A stretch of DNA of 11,101 nucleotides from Actinomycetota bacterium. Its GTDB lineage: Bacteria; Actinomycetota; Geothermincolia; Fen-727; Anoxymicrobiaceae. The translations under genes were made by a program, and so were the position numbers. The notes under the pieces are model-generated. The model was not told where the DNA came from. It saw only the letters and a list, made by a program, of their open reading frames with translations, and did not search any database. This document shows positions 1-6,136 of the stretch, one piece after another. Position 1 is the stretch's first letter; each line of letters begins with the position of its first letter. Location: contig JAENXM010000040.1 in assembly GCA_016649525.1 (NCBI GenBank), forward strand, positions 1-11,101, in the 5' to 3' direction.

Positions 1-402
1 GAGCACCACCCCGTCCGAGTGCTTCCCGGAGTAAGCCCAGCCCTCGACCCTCGGGCTAAAACCGGAACTCCTGGCGGTATCCATCGCCTCGCTGAGTATC
101 TTGCCGACCAGGTCCGGTACGTTGACCCTGGACGAAGGCCAGAGGATTATGAGCGCCGCTATCAAGCCGCCAACAAGTGCCGCTGAGACCAGGATTGCGA
201 CGGCGGCCTTCAGCCTTCGCCGGCTTCGCGGCGCAAGCTCCGGCGTAGGTGGCCGATATGACGATACCTCTTCGGGCTCGAGCTCGAAGAAATCTCGGGA
301 GAGGACCTCCACCTCGTGCGGCGAGTCGGCGGACCCCTCCGCATCAGGCGATTCTGGTTCTTCCCCGTTCGGTTTTCGGGACCGGCGTTTCAACAAGCTC
401 AT
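1..402 (-). CDS. PASTA-domain single-pass membrane protein (partial, C-terminus missing)
   Basis: The frame is open from the ATG at 402 to the window edge (134 codons), so the C-terminus is missing. An acidic, Ser/Glu/Pro-rich cytoplasmic segment of about 80 residues ends in a basic stretch (SRRRLKAA). One hydrophobic helix follows at about residues 78-101 (AILVSAALVGGLIAALIIL), then an extracellular start that reads VPDLVGKILSEAMDTARSSG and continues in the PASTA pattern. PASTA domains bind peptidoglycan and beta-lactams and occur in Ser/Thr kinases of the PknB/StkP type and in penicillin-binding proteins. No kinase or transpeptidase domain precedes the helix, so this is either a PASTA-only protein or carries another domain beyond the edge. 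The Shine-Dalgarno site is weak (GGCAAAGAAAT before ATG), but a stop lies 7 codons upstream and no other start codon intervenes. It diverges from the SCP2-like gene. Confidence 0.75.
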   Translation of the reverse strand, partial: MSLLKRRSRKPNGEEPESPDAEGSADSPHEVEVLSRDFFELEPEEVSSYRPPTPELAPRSRRRLKAAVAILVSAALVGGLIAALIILWPSSRVNVPDLVGKILSEAMDTARSSGFSPRVEGWAYSGKHSDGVVL

Positions 403-500
403 ATTTCTTTGCCAAACAAGCGTTTATCTAACAGAGTATTAGCGAGGGTGCCCGGGCGTTCCTTTGACGGGAGGAGAAGTGCCTCAAGGTGAGCAGGCTG

Positions 501-509
501 TGCTAGAAT
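501..509 (+). promoter_or_regulatory. Extended -10 promoter for the SCP2-like gene
   Basis: TGC-TAGAAT matches the extended -10 pattern TGnTAnAAT. No good -35 hexamer lies 16-18 bp upstream, which is usual for extended -10 promoters. Transcription would begin near 516, giving a leader of about 38 nt that contains the AAAGGAG site at 541-547, six bases before the ATG at 554. The rest of the 403-553 intergenic stretch holds an 8-bp palindrome, GCCCGGGC, at 450-457 and no clear promoter for the leftward PASTA gene. Confidence 0.5.
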
Positions 510-553
510 TACCCCGTCCAGCTCTTCCCTGCGGCATCGGAAAGGAGCAGTAA

Positions 554-1018
554 ATGGCGAAGTACAACAAGGCCGACCGGCCTGATGTTTCCCCCGAAGA
601 GATGTACGAGATAGCGCGAAGGGTATGCGAGAAGACCCTCAGCGATCCTGAGATAGCACCGAAGTTCCAGAAGACAAAGCTCATCGTCAACTTCAAGTAT
701 TACGACGAGGAGAGGTGGGGACCGGATGTGGTCCCGGAGATAACAGTCGACTGCACGAAGGACCCCATAGACCTTATCACCGGTCCGTGCGACCTGGTCC
801 CGGAGATCTCGATGAGCATGGAAGCGTTCACGGCACACCTTTTCTGGATGCAGAAGCTCAACCTGATGTCCGCGATAACGCGCGGGCTCATAAAGGCAAA
901 GGGGCCGATACCAAAGGCCATGAAGCTCCTGCCTATGATGAAACCCTTCTACGCGAACTACAGGCTCACGCTCCAGGAGCTCGGGAGGGAGGACCTCCTG
1001 GATTTTCCGACCGACTGA
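554..1018 (+). CDS. SCP2-like sterol/lipid-binding domain protein
   Basis: This is a 154-residue protein with no signal peptide or membrane helix, so it is likely cytosolic. The second half, from residue 79 (CDLVPEISMSMEAFTAHLFW) through GLIKAKGPIPKAMKL at about 111-125, follows the SCP2 pattern: a hydrophobic strand, an aspartate- or glutamate-containing helix, then G-x-I/L-K-x-K-G-x-x-x-x-A-x-K-L. The family forms a hydrophobic pocket that binds lipids or acyl chains. A stand-alone bacterial member of this length usually has no assigned substrate, so I give none. The start is well fixed by AAAGGAG with a 6-nt spacer. It is convergent with adenine deaminase, with only 11 bp between the stops, and there is no sign that the two genes share a role. 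I am fairly confident of the family and not of the function. Confidence 0.75.
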   Translation: MAKYNKADRPDVSPEEMYEIARRVCEKTLSDPEIAPKFQKTKLIVNFKYYDEERWGPDVVPEITVDCTKDPIDLITGPCDLVPEISMSMEAFTAHLFWMQKLNLMSAITRGLIKAKGPIPKAMKLLPMMKPFYANYRLTLQELGREDLLDFPTD

Positions 1019-1035
1019 ATCGCCCTCGATCAGTC
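1013..1035. terminator. Hairpin spanning both convergent stop codons
   Basis: GACTGAATCG (1013-1022) pairs with CGATCAGTC (1027-1035) over 9 bp with one bulged A and a CCCT loop. The left arm includes the TGA of the SCP2-like gene (1016-1018) and the right arm includes the reverse-strand TGA of ade (1030-1032). Neither side has a proper T-tract, so it is at best a weak bidirectional terminator or an mRNA 3'-end stabiliser. Confidence 0.4.
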
Positions 1036-2742
1036 CGTAAAAAGAGGGACGATCTCAAACCTTCCGACGTCCACGAGCCCTCTGTCGGTGAGCTTGAGCT
1101 CCGGTATGACCGGGAGCGCGAGGAAACCCATAGTCATGAACGGGTCCGTCACGCGACAGCCGAGGTCAGCCGCGGCCTTCTGGAGCTTCTCCACCTCAAT
1201 CGCGACATCCGACAAGGGAAGGGGGGACATCAACCCGGCAACAGGGAGTGACACGGAGGCCCTGACCTCGCCGGCCGCCACGACTACCTGCCCTCCGCCC
1301 ATCTCGATAACCTTTTCGACGGCAGCGGCCATGTCCTCGTCAGAAGTGCCCGCCACCACAATGTTATGCGAGTCGTGGGCGACGCTCGAAGCCATGGCGC
1401 CTCGCTCGAGGCCGAACCCCCTGACGAATCCGAGGCCCACGTTCCCGGTCCCACTGTGGCGCTCGACCACCGCGAGCTTCAGGATGTCCTGCCCGGTATC
1501 CGGCACGGCATCGCCTTTCTCAGAGGGAGCATCGAGCAGGAGCGACTGCGTGACTATCTGGTCCGGGACGAGCCCGATGACCCTGGCTTTGCCGGCCGAA
1601 GCCGGTATCCTCAACCTGTCCTTGCTGAATCCTGCGACGTCGAAAGATGAAGGGGGGATGCTCGCCCCTTTCCCGGCTGTCGATATCAGCTCCCCGCCCT
1701 CGGCAACCAGGCGCCCGTCCTTGAAGACCATGTCTACGCTCATCGACGCGAGGTCACTCACGACAACCATGTCGGCCCGGTAGCCGACTGCCACCGCGCC
1801 CCGTGCGCGCAGCTCGAACCGCCGGGCCGTGTTGATGGTGGCCATCTGTATCGCGGTCACCGTTGATATCCCAGCGCCTATCGCCATTGTTATCAGCGAA
1901 TCGATACTGCCCCGCTGCAGAAGATCCGCAGGGTGGCGGTCGTCGGTGCACAGGCACAAGCGTGAGCTATTCTCCGAGTTTAGAACCGGCAGTAGGTCGA
2001 GCAGGTTTCGGGCGCCCGTTCCCTCCCTCATGAAGACGTACATCCCCTTCTGAAGCTTCTCGGTAGCTTCTTCGACGGTGGTGCACTCGTGGTCCGATTC
2101 GGGACCAGCAGCGATATATGCAGAGAGGTCGTTCCCCGAGAGGCCGGGGGCATGTCCGTCCACGGGTCCGCCGGGAAAGAGTGCGAGCTTGGCCAGGATC
2201 CGCGGGTCTCCGGCTATCGTGCCAGGGAAGTTCATCAACTCGCCCAGGCCGATAACGCCGGGCTCACCGGTCATCAGCTCAAGGTCTCCCGCCTCGAGAA
2301 CCGCCCCCGATGTCTCGAGGGGGGTAGCGGGGACGCAGGGGGGGAGCATTATGAACACGTCTATCGGTAGACCAGTAGCCGACTCGATCATATATCGGAT
2401 ACCCTCGAGGCCCATGACGTTAGCGATCTCGTGGCAATCGGTGAAGACCGTAGTCACTCCGCGTGGGACGACCGCTTCCGCGAAACCCGGTACACTCACC
2501 ATCGAGCTCTCGAGGTGGACGTGGGCGTCGGCGAACCCGGGCGCCACGTACCTCCCCCCGATGTCCACAGTCTCACGCGCGCTGTACTCGCCGTCGATCC
2601 CGACTATGGTGTCCCCGGCCACTGCAATCGAGGCCGGGTGAATAGTCCCTAAAAGGACGTTAACCAGCCTGCAGTTGGTCAGCAGGAGGTCGACCTCCCC
2701 CGCGCCGCGCGCCAGCTTTATCCTTTCCTCAAGCCCCGACAA
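1030..2742 (-). CDS. ade: Adenine deaminase
   Basis: The enzyme hydrolyses adenine to hypoxanthine and ammonia in purine salvage (AdeC/Ade branch of the amidohydrolase superfamily, cytosolic). Numbered from the TTG at 2742 (570 residues; known bacterial Ade proteins are near 577), the metal-ligand motif HVHLESS is at 74-80, DCHE at 102-105, GELMNFP at 167-173, DGHAPG at 195-200, SDHE at 216-219 and CTDDRH at 265-270. The C-terminal part is the adenine-deaminase-specific domain. Start choice: GGAGGGGAGG at 2747-2756 sits 4 nt (9 nt from its first GGAGG) before TTG 2742, and the protein then begins SGLEERIKLARGAGEVDLLL, as expected for the family. ATG 2766 (578 residues) and TTG 2862 (610 residues) are in frame but have no Shine-Dalgarno site, and the extra residues do not look like Ade. 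It probably has its own promoter and a structured leader. Confidence 0.95.
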   Translation of the reverse strand: MSGLEERIKLARGAGEVDLLLTNCRLVNVLLGTIHPASIAVAGDTIVGIDGEYSARETVDIGGRYVAPGFADAHVHLESSMVSVPGFAEAVVPRGVTTVFTDCHEIANVMGLEGIRYMIESATGLPIDVFIMLPPCVPATPLETSGAVLEAGDLELMTGEPGVIGLGELMNFPGTIAGDPRILAKLALFPGGPVDGHAPGLSGNDLSAYIAAGPESDHECTTVEEATEKLQKGMYVFMREGTGARNLLDLLPVLNSENSSRLCLCTDDRHPADLLQRGSIDSLITMAIGAGISTVTAIQMATINTARRFELRARGAVAVGYRADMVVVSDLASMSVDMVFKDGRLVAEGGELISTAGKGASIPPSSFDVAGFSKDRLRIPASAGKARVIGLVPDQIVTQSLLLDAPSEKGDAVPDTGQDILKLAVVERHSGTGNVGLGFVRGFGLERGAMASSVAHDSHNIVVAGTSDEDMAAAVEKVIEMGGGQVVVAAGEVRASVSLPVAGLMSPLPLSDVAIEVEKLQKAAADLGCRVTDPFMTMGFLALPVIPELKLTDRGLVDVGRFEIVPLFTD

Positions 2743-2852
2743 GAGACCTCCCCTCCAGACGCTCATAGCATGACATGTATAGAATGCCTGAAAAGTGACC
2801 GGTAAGGGAAGCTTTTCGATGGAAGGAGCAGGGGACCTGTCTTCAAAAAGGT

Positions 2853-2924
2853 TCGCCCTCAAGCGACTTTCAGGGTCCGTTCCGGACTAGCCGACCCGTT
2901 TTCCTTCAAACCTCTTGAGGGCGA
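2853..2924 (-). promoter_or_regulatory. Structured ade leader RNA (11-bp closing helix), candidate cis-regulatory element
   Basis: On the minus strand TCGCCCTCAAG (2924-2914) and CTTGAGGGCGA (2863-2853) are perfect 11-bp inverted repeats separated by 50 nt. The spacer holds a further hairpin GTCCG-GAA-CGGAC (2887-2875) and a competing pair GGGTC/GACCC (2897-2893 with 2877-2873). Three bases after the 3' arm comes TTTTT (2849-2845), an attenuator-like layout. AGGTT at 2913-2909 could also pair with AACCT at 2853-2849, which would conflict with or form a pseudoknot on the closing helix. The predicted transcription start falls at the outer end of the 5' arm. It does not show the conserved purine-riboswitch bases. 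The pairing is seen directly; a regulatory role is inferred. Confidence 0.45.
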
Positions 2925-2929
2925 GTCTG

Positions 2930-2958
2930 AATCTATTAAACTCCTGCTCGGACGTCAA
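2930..2958 (-). promoter_or_regulatory. Putative sigma-70-type promoter of ade
   Basis: On the minus strand TTGACG (2958-2953), a 17-bp spacer and TAGATT (2935-2930) give a good -35 and a partial -10 (4 of 6). Transcription would begin near 2922-2924, about 180 nt before the TTG start of ade, and exactly where the 11-bp inverted repeat begins. Confidence 0.5.
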
Positions 2959-2992
2959 GAGTTAAGTGTATTTATTTTTAATGAAAGATTTT

Positions 2993-3016
2993 ACGTCCCG
3001 CGAGGACGGCTTTTTT
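2993..3016. terminator. Hairpin with T6 tract beyond the L,D-transpeptidase gene
   Basis: CGTCC-CGCGA-GGACG (2994-3008) is a 5-bp stem, followed on the plus strand by GC and six Ts (3011-3016). Read on the minus strand it lies directly after the TAG of the transpeptidase gene, but there it is preceded by AAAAAA and followed only by TAAAATCTTTC. It is therefore a better terminator for plus-strand (antisense) transcription than for the gene it follows. Confidence 0.4.
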
Positions 3017-4147
3017 CTACTTCTGCCAGAAAGGCTTTTTAGTGACGTCGAACCCGGGGTCACCTGCAGCCCTTATGATGTAAACAGGCGCGTTGACCTC
3101 GACCATCTCGAAGAGCTGCTCGACGTCCTTCATGTACATCCTGACGCAGCCGTGCGATACGGACCGCCCTACGGACCATGGAGAAGGGGTGCCGTGTATC
3201 AAGATGCCCCCGGCGTTCGTCGTCAGGGCTCGCGTACCGAGCGGGTTGCCGGGACCGGGTGGTATGTAAGGCGGCATACTCTTCGCCCAGGCCGAACCGG
3301 GGTTCCTCCAGGCGGGATTCCTCTCCTTGAGGATGACCTTCCACTGCCCTATAGGGGTTGGAAACTTCGGAGAACCGCAGGCGACCGGGTACTGGGCGAG
3401 GAGCTTGTCGCGCTCATAAAGCGAAATGGTGTGTGCAGAGAGGTTGATGATGAGGAGCCTTCCGAACGCAGAGTCGTTTACAGCCGCCGGGGTCATCGTC
3501 GCCTGGACGTTCACGGTACGCTCCGGGGTTCCCAGCGCTTCCTTCGTGTCCGCCAGGAGCTGGTTCTGGTCGGCCTGGCGGCCGTCTTTCGCGGGAACGA
3601 TCACGGCGGTCCCGTTCGTGACATCCACGTACGCGTCTTGAGGAGTCCTGTTGATGGACCCGAGGGCTCGATTGACGAAATCATTGACCTTTGCATCATC
3701 CGTGACAGCCATCAAAGACACGTTTATCGTCTTCGGCCTGTTGATGAAACGCCTGGCCATGCGCTCGAAAACGTTGACGTTCCAGGCTTCCCTGTAAGCC
3801 TCGTCGACCATGGTCTGGTACTCGAGCTTCAGCCCTATCTCCTGCGGACTAGCCTGGTAGTTATCCTCATCGACCTTGAGGCTCAAGGGGCGGTTCGCCA
3901 GCTCCGCAAGGTCCGTCCTGCACTTCTCGAGCGCTTCCGTCTTGGAGAGCCCTGAGACATCGACCCCTACGATGGAGATGCTTCTGGGGAAAGTTCCAAA
4001 GGCCACCATGTCCTGTATCAACAGGAAAAGGAAGATGCCGACAACAGCAACAACAAGGATTGCCCCACCGAGCAGGAGCAGTATCCGTGAAAGCTTCTTT
4101 TCGCCTAGCCAGCCCGCCGAGCGTGACGCGATTCCGACAGATCTCAA
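3017..4147 (-). CDS. L,D-transpeptidase (YkuD family) with VanW-type peptidoglycan-binding domain
   Basis: This 376-residue membrane-anchored enzyme should form 3-3 crosslinks in, or attach proteins to, peptidoglycan outside the membrane. A short basic N-terminus is followed by one helix at about 21-45 (RILLLLGGAILVVAVVGIFL), then a PG_binding_4-like region at about 58-175 beginning VGVDVSGLSKTEALEK, and the YkuD catalytic domain at about 230-360. The active site is intact: His318 in ILIHGT, and Ser331-His332-Gly333-Cys334 with Arg336 in SHGCVRM, Cys334 being the nucleophile. The TTG start at 4147 is supported by GGAGGG at 4154-4159 with a 6-nt spacer. It lies downstream of the HEAT gene in the same direction, but a TATAAT box in the 111-bp gap suggests its own promoter. 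Family assignment is firm; whether its role is crosslinking or protein attachment is not shown. Confidence 0.93.
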   Translation of the reverse strand: MRSVGIASRSAGWLGEKKLSRILLLLGGAILVVAVVGIFLFLLIQDMVAFGTFPRSISIVGVDVSGLSKTEALEKCRTDLAELANRPLSLKVDEDNYQASPQEIGLKLEYQTMVDEAYREAWNVNVFERMARRFINRPKTINVSLMAVTDDAKVNDFVNRALGSINRTPQDAYVDVTNGTAVIVPAKDGRQADQNQLLADTKEALGTPERTVNVQATMTPAAVNDSAFGRLLIINLSAHTISLYERDKLLAQYPVACGSPKFPTPIGQWKVILKERNPAWRNPGSAWAKSMPPYIPPGPGNPLGTRALTTNAGGILIHGTPSPWSVGRSVSHGCVRMYMKDVEQLFEMVEVNAPVYIIRAAGDPGFDVTKKPFWQK

Positions 4148-4181
4148 ATACAGCCCTCCGTCAATCCACTTCTGCCTGCTT

Positions 4182-4187
4182 ATTATA
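4182..4187 (-). promoter_or_regulatory. -10 box (TATAAT) of the L,D-transpeptidase gene
   Basis: A perfect TATAAT on the minus strand would place the transcription start near 4175 and leave a leader of about 28 nt containing the GGAGGG site. No good -35 is seen at 16-18 bp; that position is occupied by the palindrome at 4196-4213. Confidence 0.5.
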
Positions 4188-4195
4188 CTTATAAA

Positions 4196-4213
4196 GGATA
4201 ACGGCGCTTATCC
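4196..4213. promoter_or_regulatory. Palindrome GGATAA-N6-TTATCC, possible operator
   Basis: This is a perfect 6-bp inverted repeat with a 6-bp spacer (CGGCGC), ending 8 bp upstream of the TATAAT of the L,D-transpeptidase gene and so overlapping its -35 region. It could be a dimeric regulator site, or a weak terminator hairpin for the HEAT gene (followed on the minus strand by TTTATAAG). The sequence does not decide between these. Confidence 0.35.
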
Positions 4214-4258
4214 ATAATGAGATTCGTCAATTTATTCAATCATTGGCCGATTGCTTGC

Positions 4259-4960
4259 CTAACCCTTCCCCGCCTTTTCGATTGATGCCCGGGCTGCGTC
4301 CCTTATCTTCGAAAGGCGCTCTTTTTCCAGCCACTTCCCACCCTGTCCTCCGGCGCTCGACAGCCAGTCAAGAAGCGCCTGAAGCGTCCGTCCTGCTTCA
4401 TCGCCTCCGATGCGCCCGAGCGCCCTTGTCGCCGCGTATACCTTTCCCCAGTTGCCCGTGTCTGTGAGGTCTCCCGCCTCCATCCTGTCAGTGACGAACC
4501 CGCTGAGCAGCCGGACTGCAGCCTCCACTCCCGCCCTTCCGTACACGGAGATGGCCGCGTGGTCCAGGCACCGGCGCTCGACGAGGCGGAGCGGGTAACC
4601 CTCCGGGTCCACCGACTCGAGCATCCTGCGGGCGGCGGCGACGACCTTCCTGCTGTCTCCAGTTATGAACTCCTCGAGTATCGAGGCGTAGCGCTCCACG
4701 CTGTGCACCCCCTCGAGGGCGCCCAGGGCTGATATCCTGACTTCCGGCCTTTCGCCCCTCCGGTCGCGCGCCACGGACATCAACGCGACCTTCGCCCGCT
4801 CTCCGCCCACCTGGCCCAGCGCCTCGACGGCGGCGTTACGCACCTCGAGCGAAGCATCCTCAAGGGCCTTTAGCAGGACCGCCGTATCACCCTCGCGTGC
4901 GGCGCGTTCGACTTCACCGAGGGTAGGGTTGAGCCCCACGACCTTTTTTTCACCTGCCAT
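4259..4960 (-). CDS. HEAT-repeat protein of unknown role
   Basis: This is a 233-residue soluble protein with no signal peptide, membrane helix or catalytic motif. At least three helical repeats of HEAT / PBS-lyase type are visible in the first half: AREGDTAVLLKALEDASLEV, RNAAVEALGQVGGERAKVAL and EVRISALGALEGVHSVERY, with a similar helix pair near 172-195 (VYAATRALGRIGGDEAGRTL). Such repeats form a curved solenoid for protein-protein contacts. The C-terminus is lysine- and glutamate-rich. The start is ATG 4960 with a modest GGGGTGAG site at 4963-4970. It is divergent from the 3D-domain gene and upstream of, and co-directional with, the L,D-transpeptidase gene. A scaffold linked to wall remodelling is conceivable from this position but is only inference. 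Confidence 0.75.
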   Translation of the reverse strand: MAGEKKVVGLNPTLGEVERAAREGDTAVLLKALEDASLEVRNAAVEALGQVGGERAKVALMSVARDRRGERPEVRISALGALEGVHSVERYASILEEFITGDSRKVVAAARRMLESVDPEGYPLRLVERRCLDHAAISVYGRAGVEAAVRLLSGFVTDRMEAGDLTDTGNWGKVYAATRALGRIGGDEAGRTLQALLDWLSSAGGQGGKWLEKERLSKIRDAARASIEKAGKG

Positions 4961-4975
4961 TTCTCACCCCGGGAA

Positions 4976-4992
4976 GTATGCTTCACGCATAC
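4976..4992. promoter_or_regulatory. Small palindrome GTATGC-TTCAC-GCATAC in the divergent intergenic region
   Basis: A perfect 6-bp stem with a 5-nt loop lies 16 bp upstream of the HEAT gene ATG, either in its mRNA leader or as a protein site. No convincing promoter for the HEAT gene is visible in 4961-5080, so its relation to transcription is unclear. Confidence 0.25.
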
Positions 4993-5043
4993 GGCGAAGC
5001 CTGGTTTAACATTCCAGAATCCTTTGATGAAAAGGCATCGCGT

Positions 5044-5072
5044 TTGATTCTCAAAATCCGTTCACCTATAAT
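5044..5072 (+). promoter_or_regulatory. Strong promoter, TTGATT-N17-TATAAT, giving a leaderless mRNA
   Basis: A near-consensus -35 (5044-5049) and a perfect -10 (5067-5072) lie at the ideal 17-bp spacing. The usual start distance places the first transcribed base at about 5079-5081, which is at or within two bases of the ATG at 5081. No Shine-Dalgarno site precedes that ATG. Confidence 0.7.
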
Positions 5073-5080
5073 CTTAACCC

Positions 5081-6136
5081 ATGTTTTGCCCCGGAAAGCA
5101 TAAAGTAAAAAGCATTATTGAACACCGCAAAGGCATTCCCGAACCTGACAAGCGGTTTCGGCGCGCTAGCCGCCGGTTGCTGGTCATTTCGGTGGTTGCC
5201 TTACTTGCGCTCGCCTTCGCCGCCTGTGCGCTGCAACTAGGCTACTCTTCCAAGCCTGCGCTGGCCGACCCCCCGCCAAAAGATACGAGGCCGGACAAGG
5301 ATACCATTGTAAGAGAGGTTGTGACTCTCGAGGAGGAGATGAAGGACACGAACGCGCGCATCTCCGAGCTTCAGAACAAGTCGGACGAGCTCGAGGCGAG
5401 CATCGGCTCGGTCACAGAAGAGATCGGCGTCAAGAAGGAAAGGCTCTCTAAAAAGCGAGAGGCGCTGGCGCTTCGCATAAGGAGCATCTATGTCAACGGG
5501 AACTCCACGAACCTCGAGATGCTGCTGTCCTCCAGCGACCTCACCGACTTCCTGGCCCGATCGGAATACATAGAGAAAGTGACGGACCAGGACTCCGAGC
5601 TGATAGAGAGCGTGAAGCTCGAGTCGGAGAGACTGGAGCAGTCCCTCGCGGAACTCAGGCGGAATAAGAGCGAGGTCGACGCCACTGCCCGCGAGCTCGA
5701 AGACAGACAGCAGCGAATCGAGCGCGACAGGTCGGCCCGCCAGGACCTTCTTGCAAAGGCCGGCGATAACCAGCAGGCGGTCGTGGAAGAGTCTGAAAAG
5801 GTCAGGTCGAAGATCGACGAGCTGAACCCGCCGGACTCTCAACCCGCCAGGCACACCGGAAGGTTCATGACAATGGAAGCGACCGGTTACTCGCCCGAGG
5901 AACCGGGGCTCGACGACACAACGGCCACAGGTATGAAGGCGCAGCACGGCGTGGTCGCGGTCGACCCGCGCGTCATCCCCCTCGGAACCCGGCTCTACAT
6001 AGAGGGCTACGGCTACGCGATCGCCGGAGACACCGGCTCCGCCATCAAGGGCAACCGAATAGACCTCTGCTTTGACACCCTCGAGGAAGTGGAAGCATAC
6101 GGGTGGCGGACCATCACTGTGGAGATACTTGACTAG
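5081..6136 (+). CDS. Coiled-coil protein with C-terminal 3D domain (putative peptidoglycan lytic enzyme)
   Basis: This 351-residue exported protein has a basic N-terminus (about 33 residues), a hydrophobic segment at about 34-52 and a possible signal peptidase site after PALA (59-62). Cys49 in FAAC resembles a poor lipobox, so lipid anchoring is possible but doubtful. Residues 75-245 form a long charged coiled coil with the PcsB-type core IRSIYVNGNSTNLEMLLSSS at 133-152. The 3D domain occupies about 262-350: MEATGYSPEE, VAVDPRVIPLGT, and AGDTGSAIKGNRIDLCFDT with Asp317, Asp328 and Asp332, the three aspartates that give the domain its name and are thought to act like the lytic transglycosylase MltA fold. 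The protein should act on wall glycan. The coiled coil probably controls activity, as in PcsB, but this is inferred. Its 3' end overlaps dinG tail to tail by 23 bp. Confidence 0.88.
   Translation: MFCPGKHKVKSIIEHRKGIPEPDKRFRRASRRLLVISVVALLALAFAACALQLGYSSKPALADPPPKDTRPDKDTIVREVVTLEEEMKDTNARISELQNKSDELEASIGSVTEEIGVKKERLSKKREALALRIRSIYVNGNSTNLEMLLSSSDLTDFLARSEYIEKVTDQDSELIESVKLESERLEQSLAELRRNKSEVDATARELEDRQQRIERDRSARQDLLAKAGDNQQAVVEESEKVRSKIDELNPPDSQPARHTGRFMTMEATGYSPEEPGLDDTTATGMKAQHGVVAVDPRVIPLGTRLYIEGYGYAIAGDTGSAIKGNRIDLCFDTLEEVEAYGWRTITVEILD

Noticed and set aside
715..1251. Plus-strand open frame of 178 codons over the end of the SCP2-like gene
   Set aside because: Overlaps two supported genes in other frames, has no ribosome site and no family features.
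2743..2862. N-terminal extension of adenine deaminase from TTG 2862 or ATG 2766
   Set aside because: No Shine-Dalgarno site at either, residues unlike the family, and TTG 2862 falls inside the 3' arm of the leader inverted repeat.
2853..2924. Classical purine riboswitch upstream of ade
   Set aside because: The conserved junction and loop bases of that class are not present; only the general size and the closing helix are similar.
2966..3955. Plus-strand open frame of 329 codons
   Set aside because: It lies opposite the L,D-transpeptidase gene, whose catalytic motifs are intact. The predicted protein is Arg/Gly/Leu-rich with no recognisable domain, as expected for an antisense shadow in GC-rich DNA.
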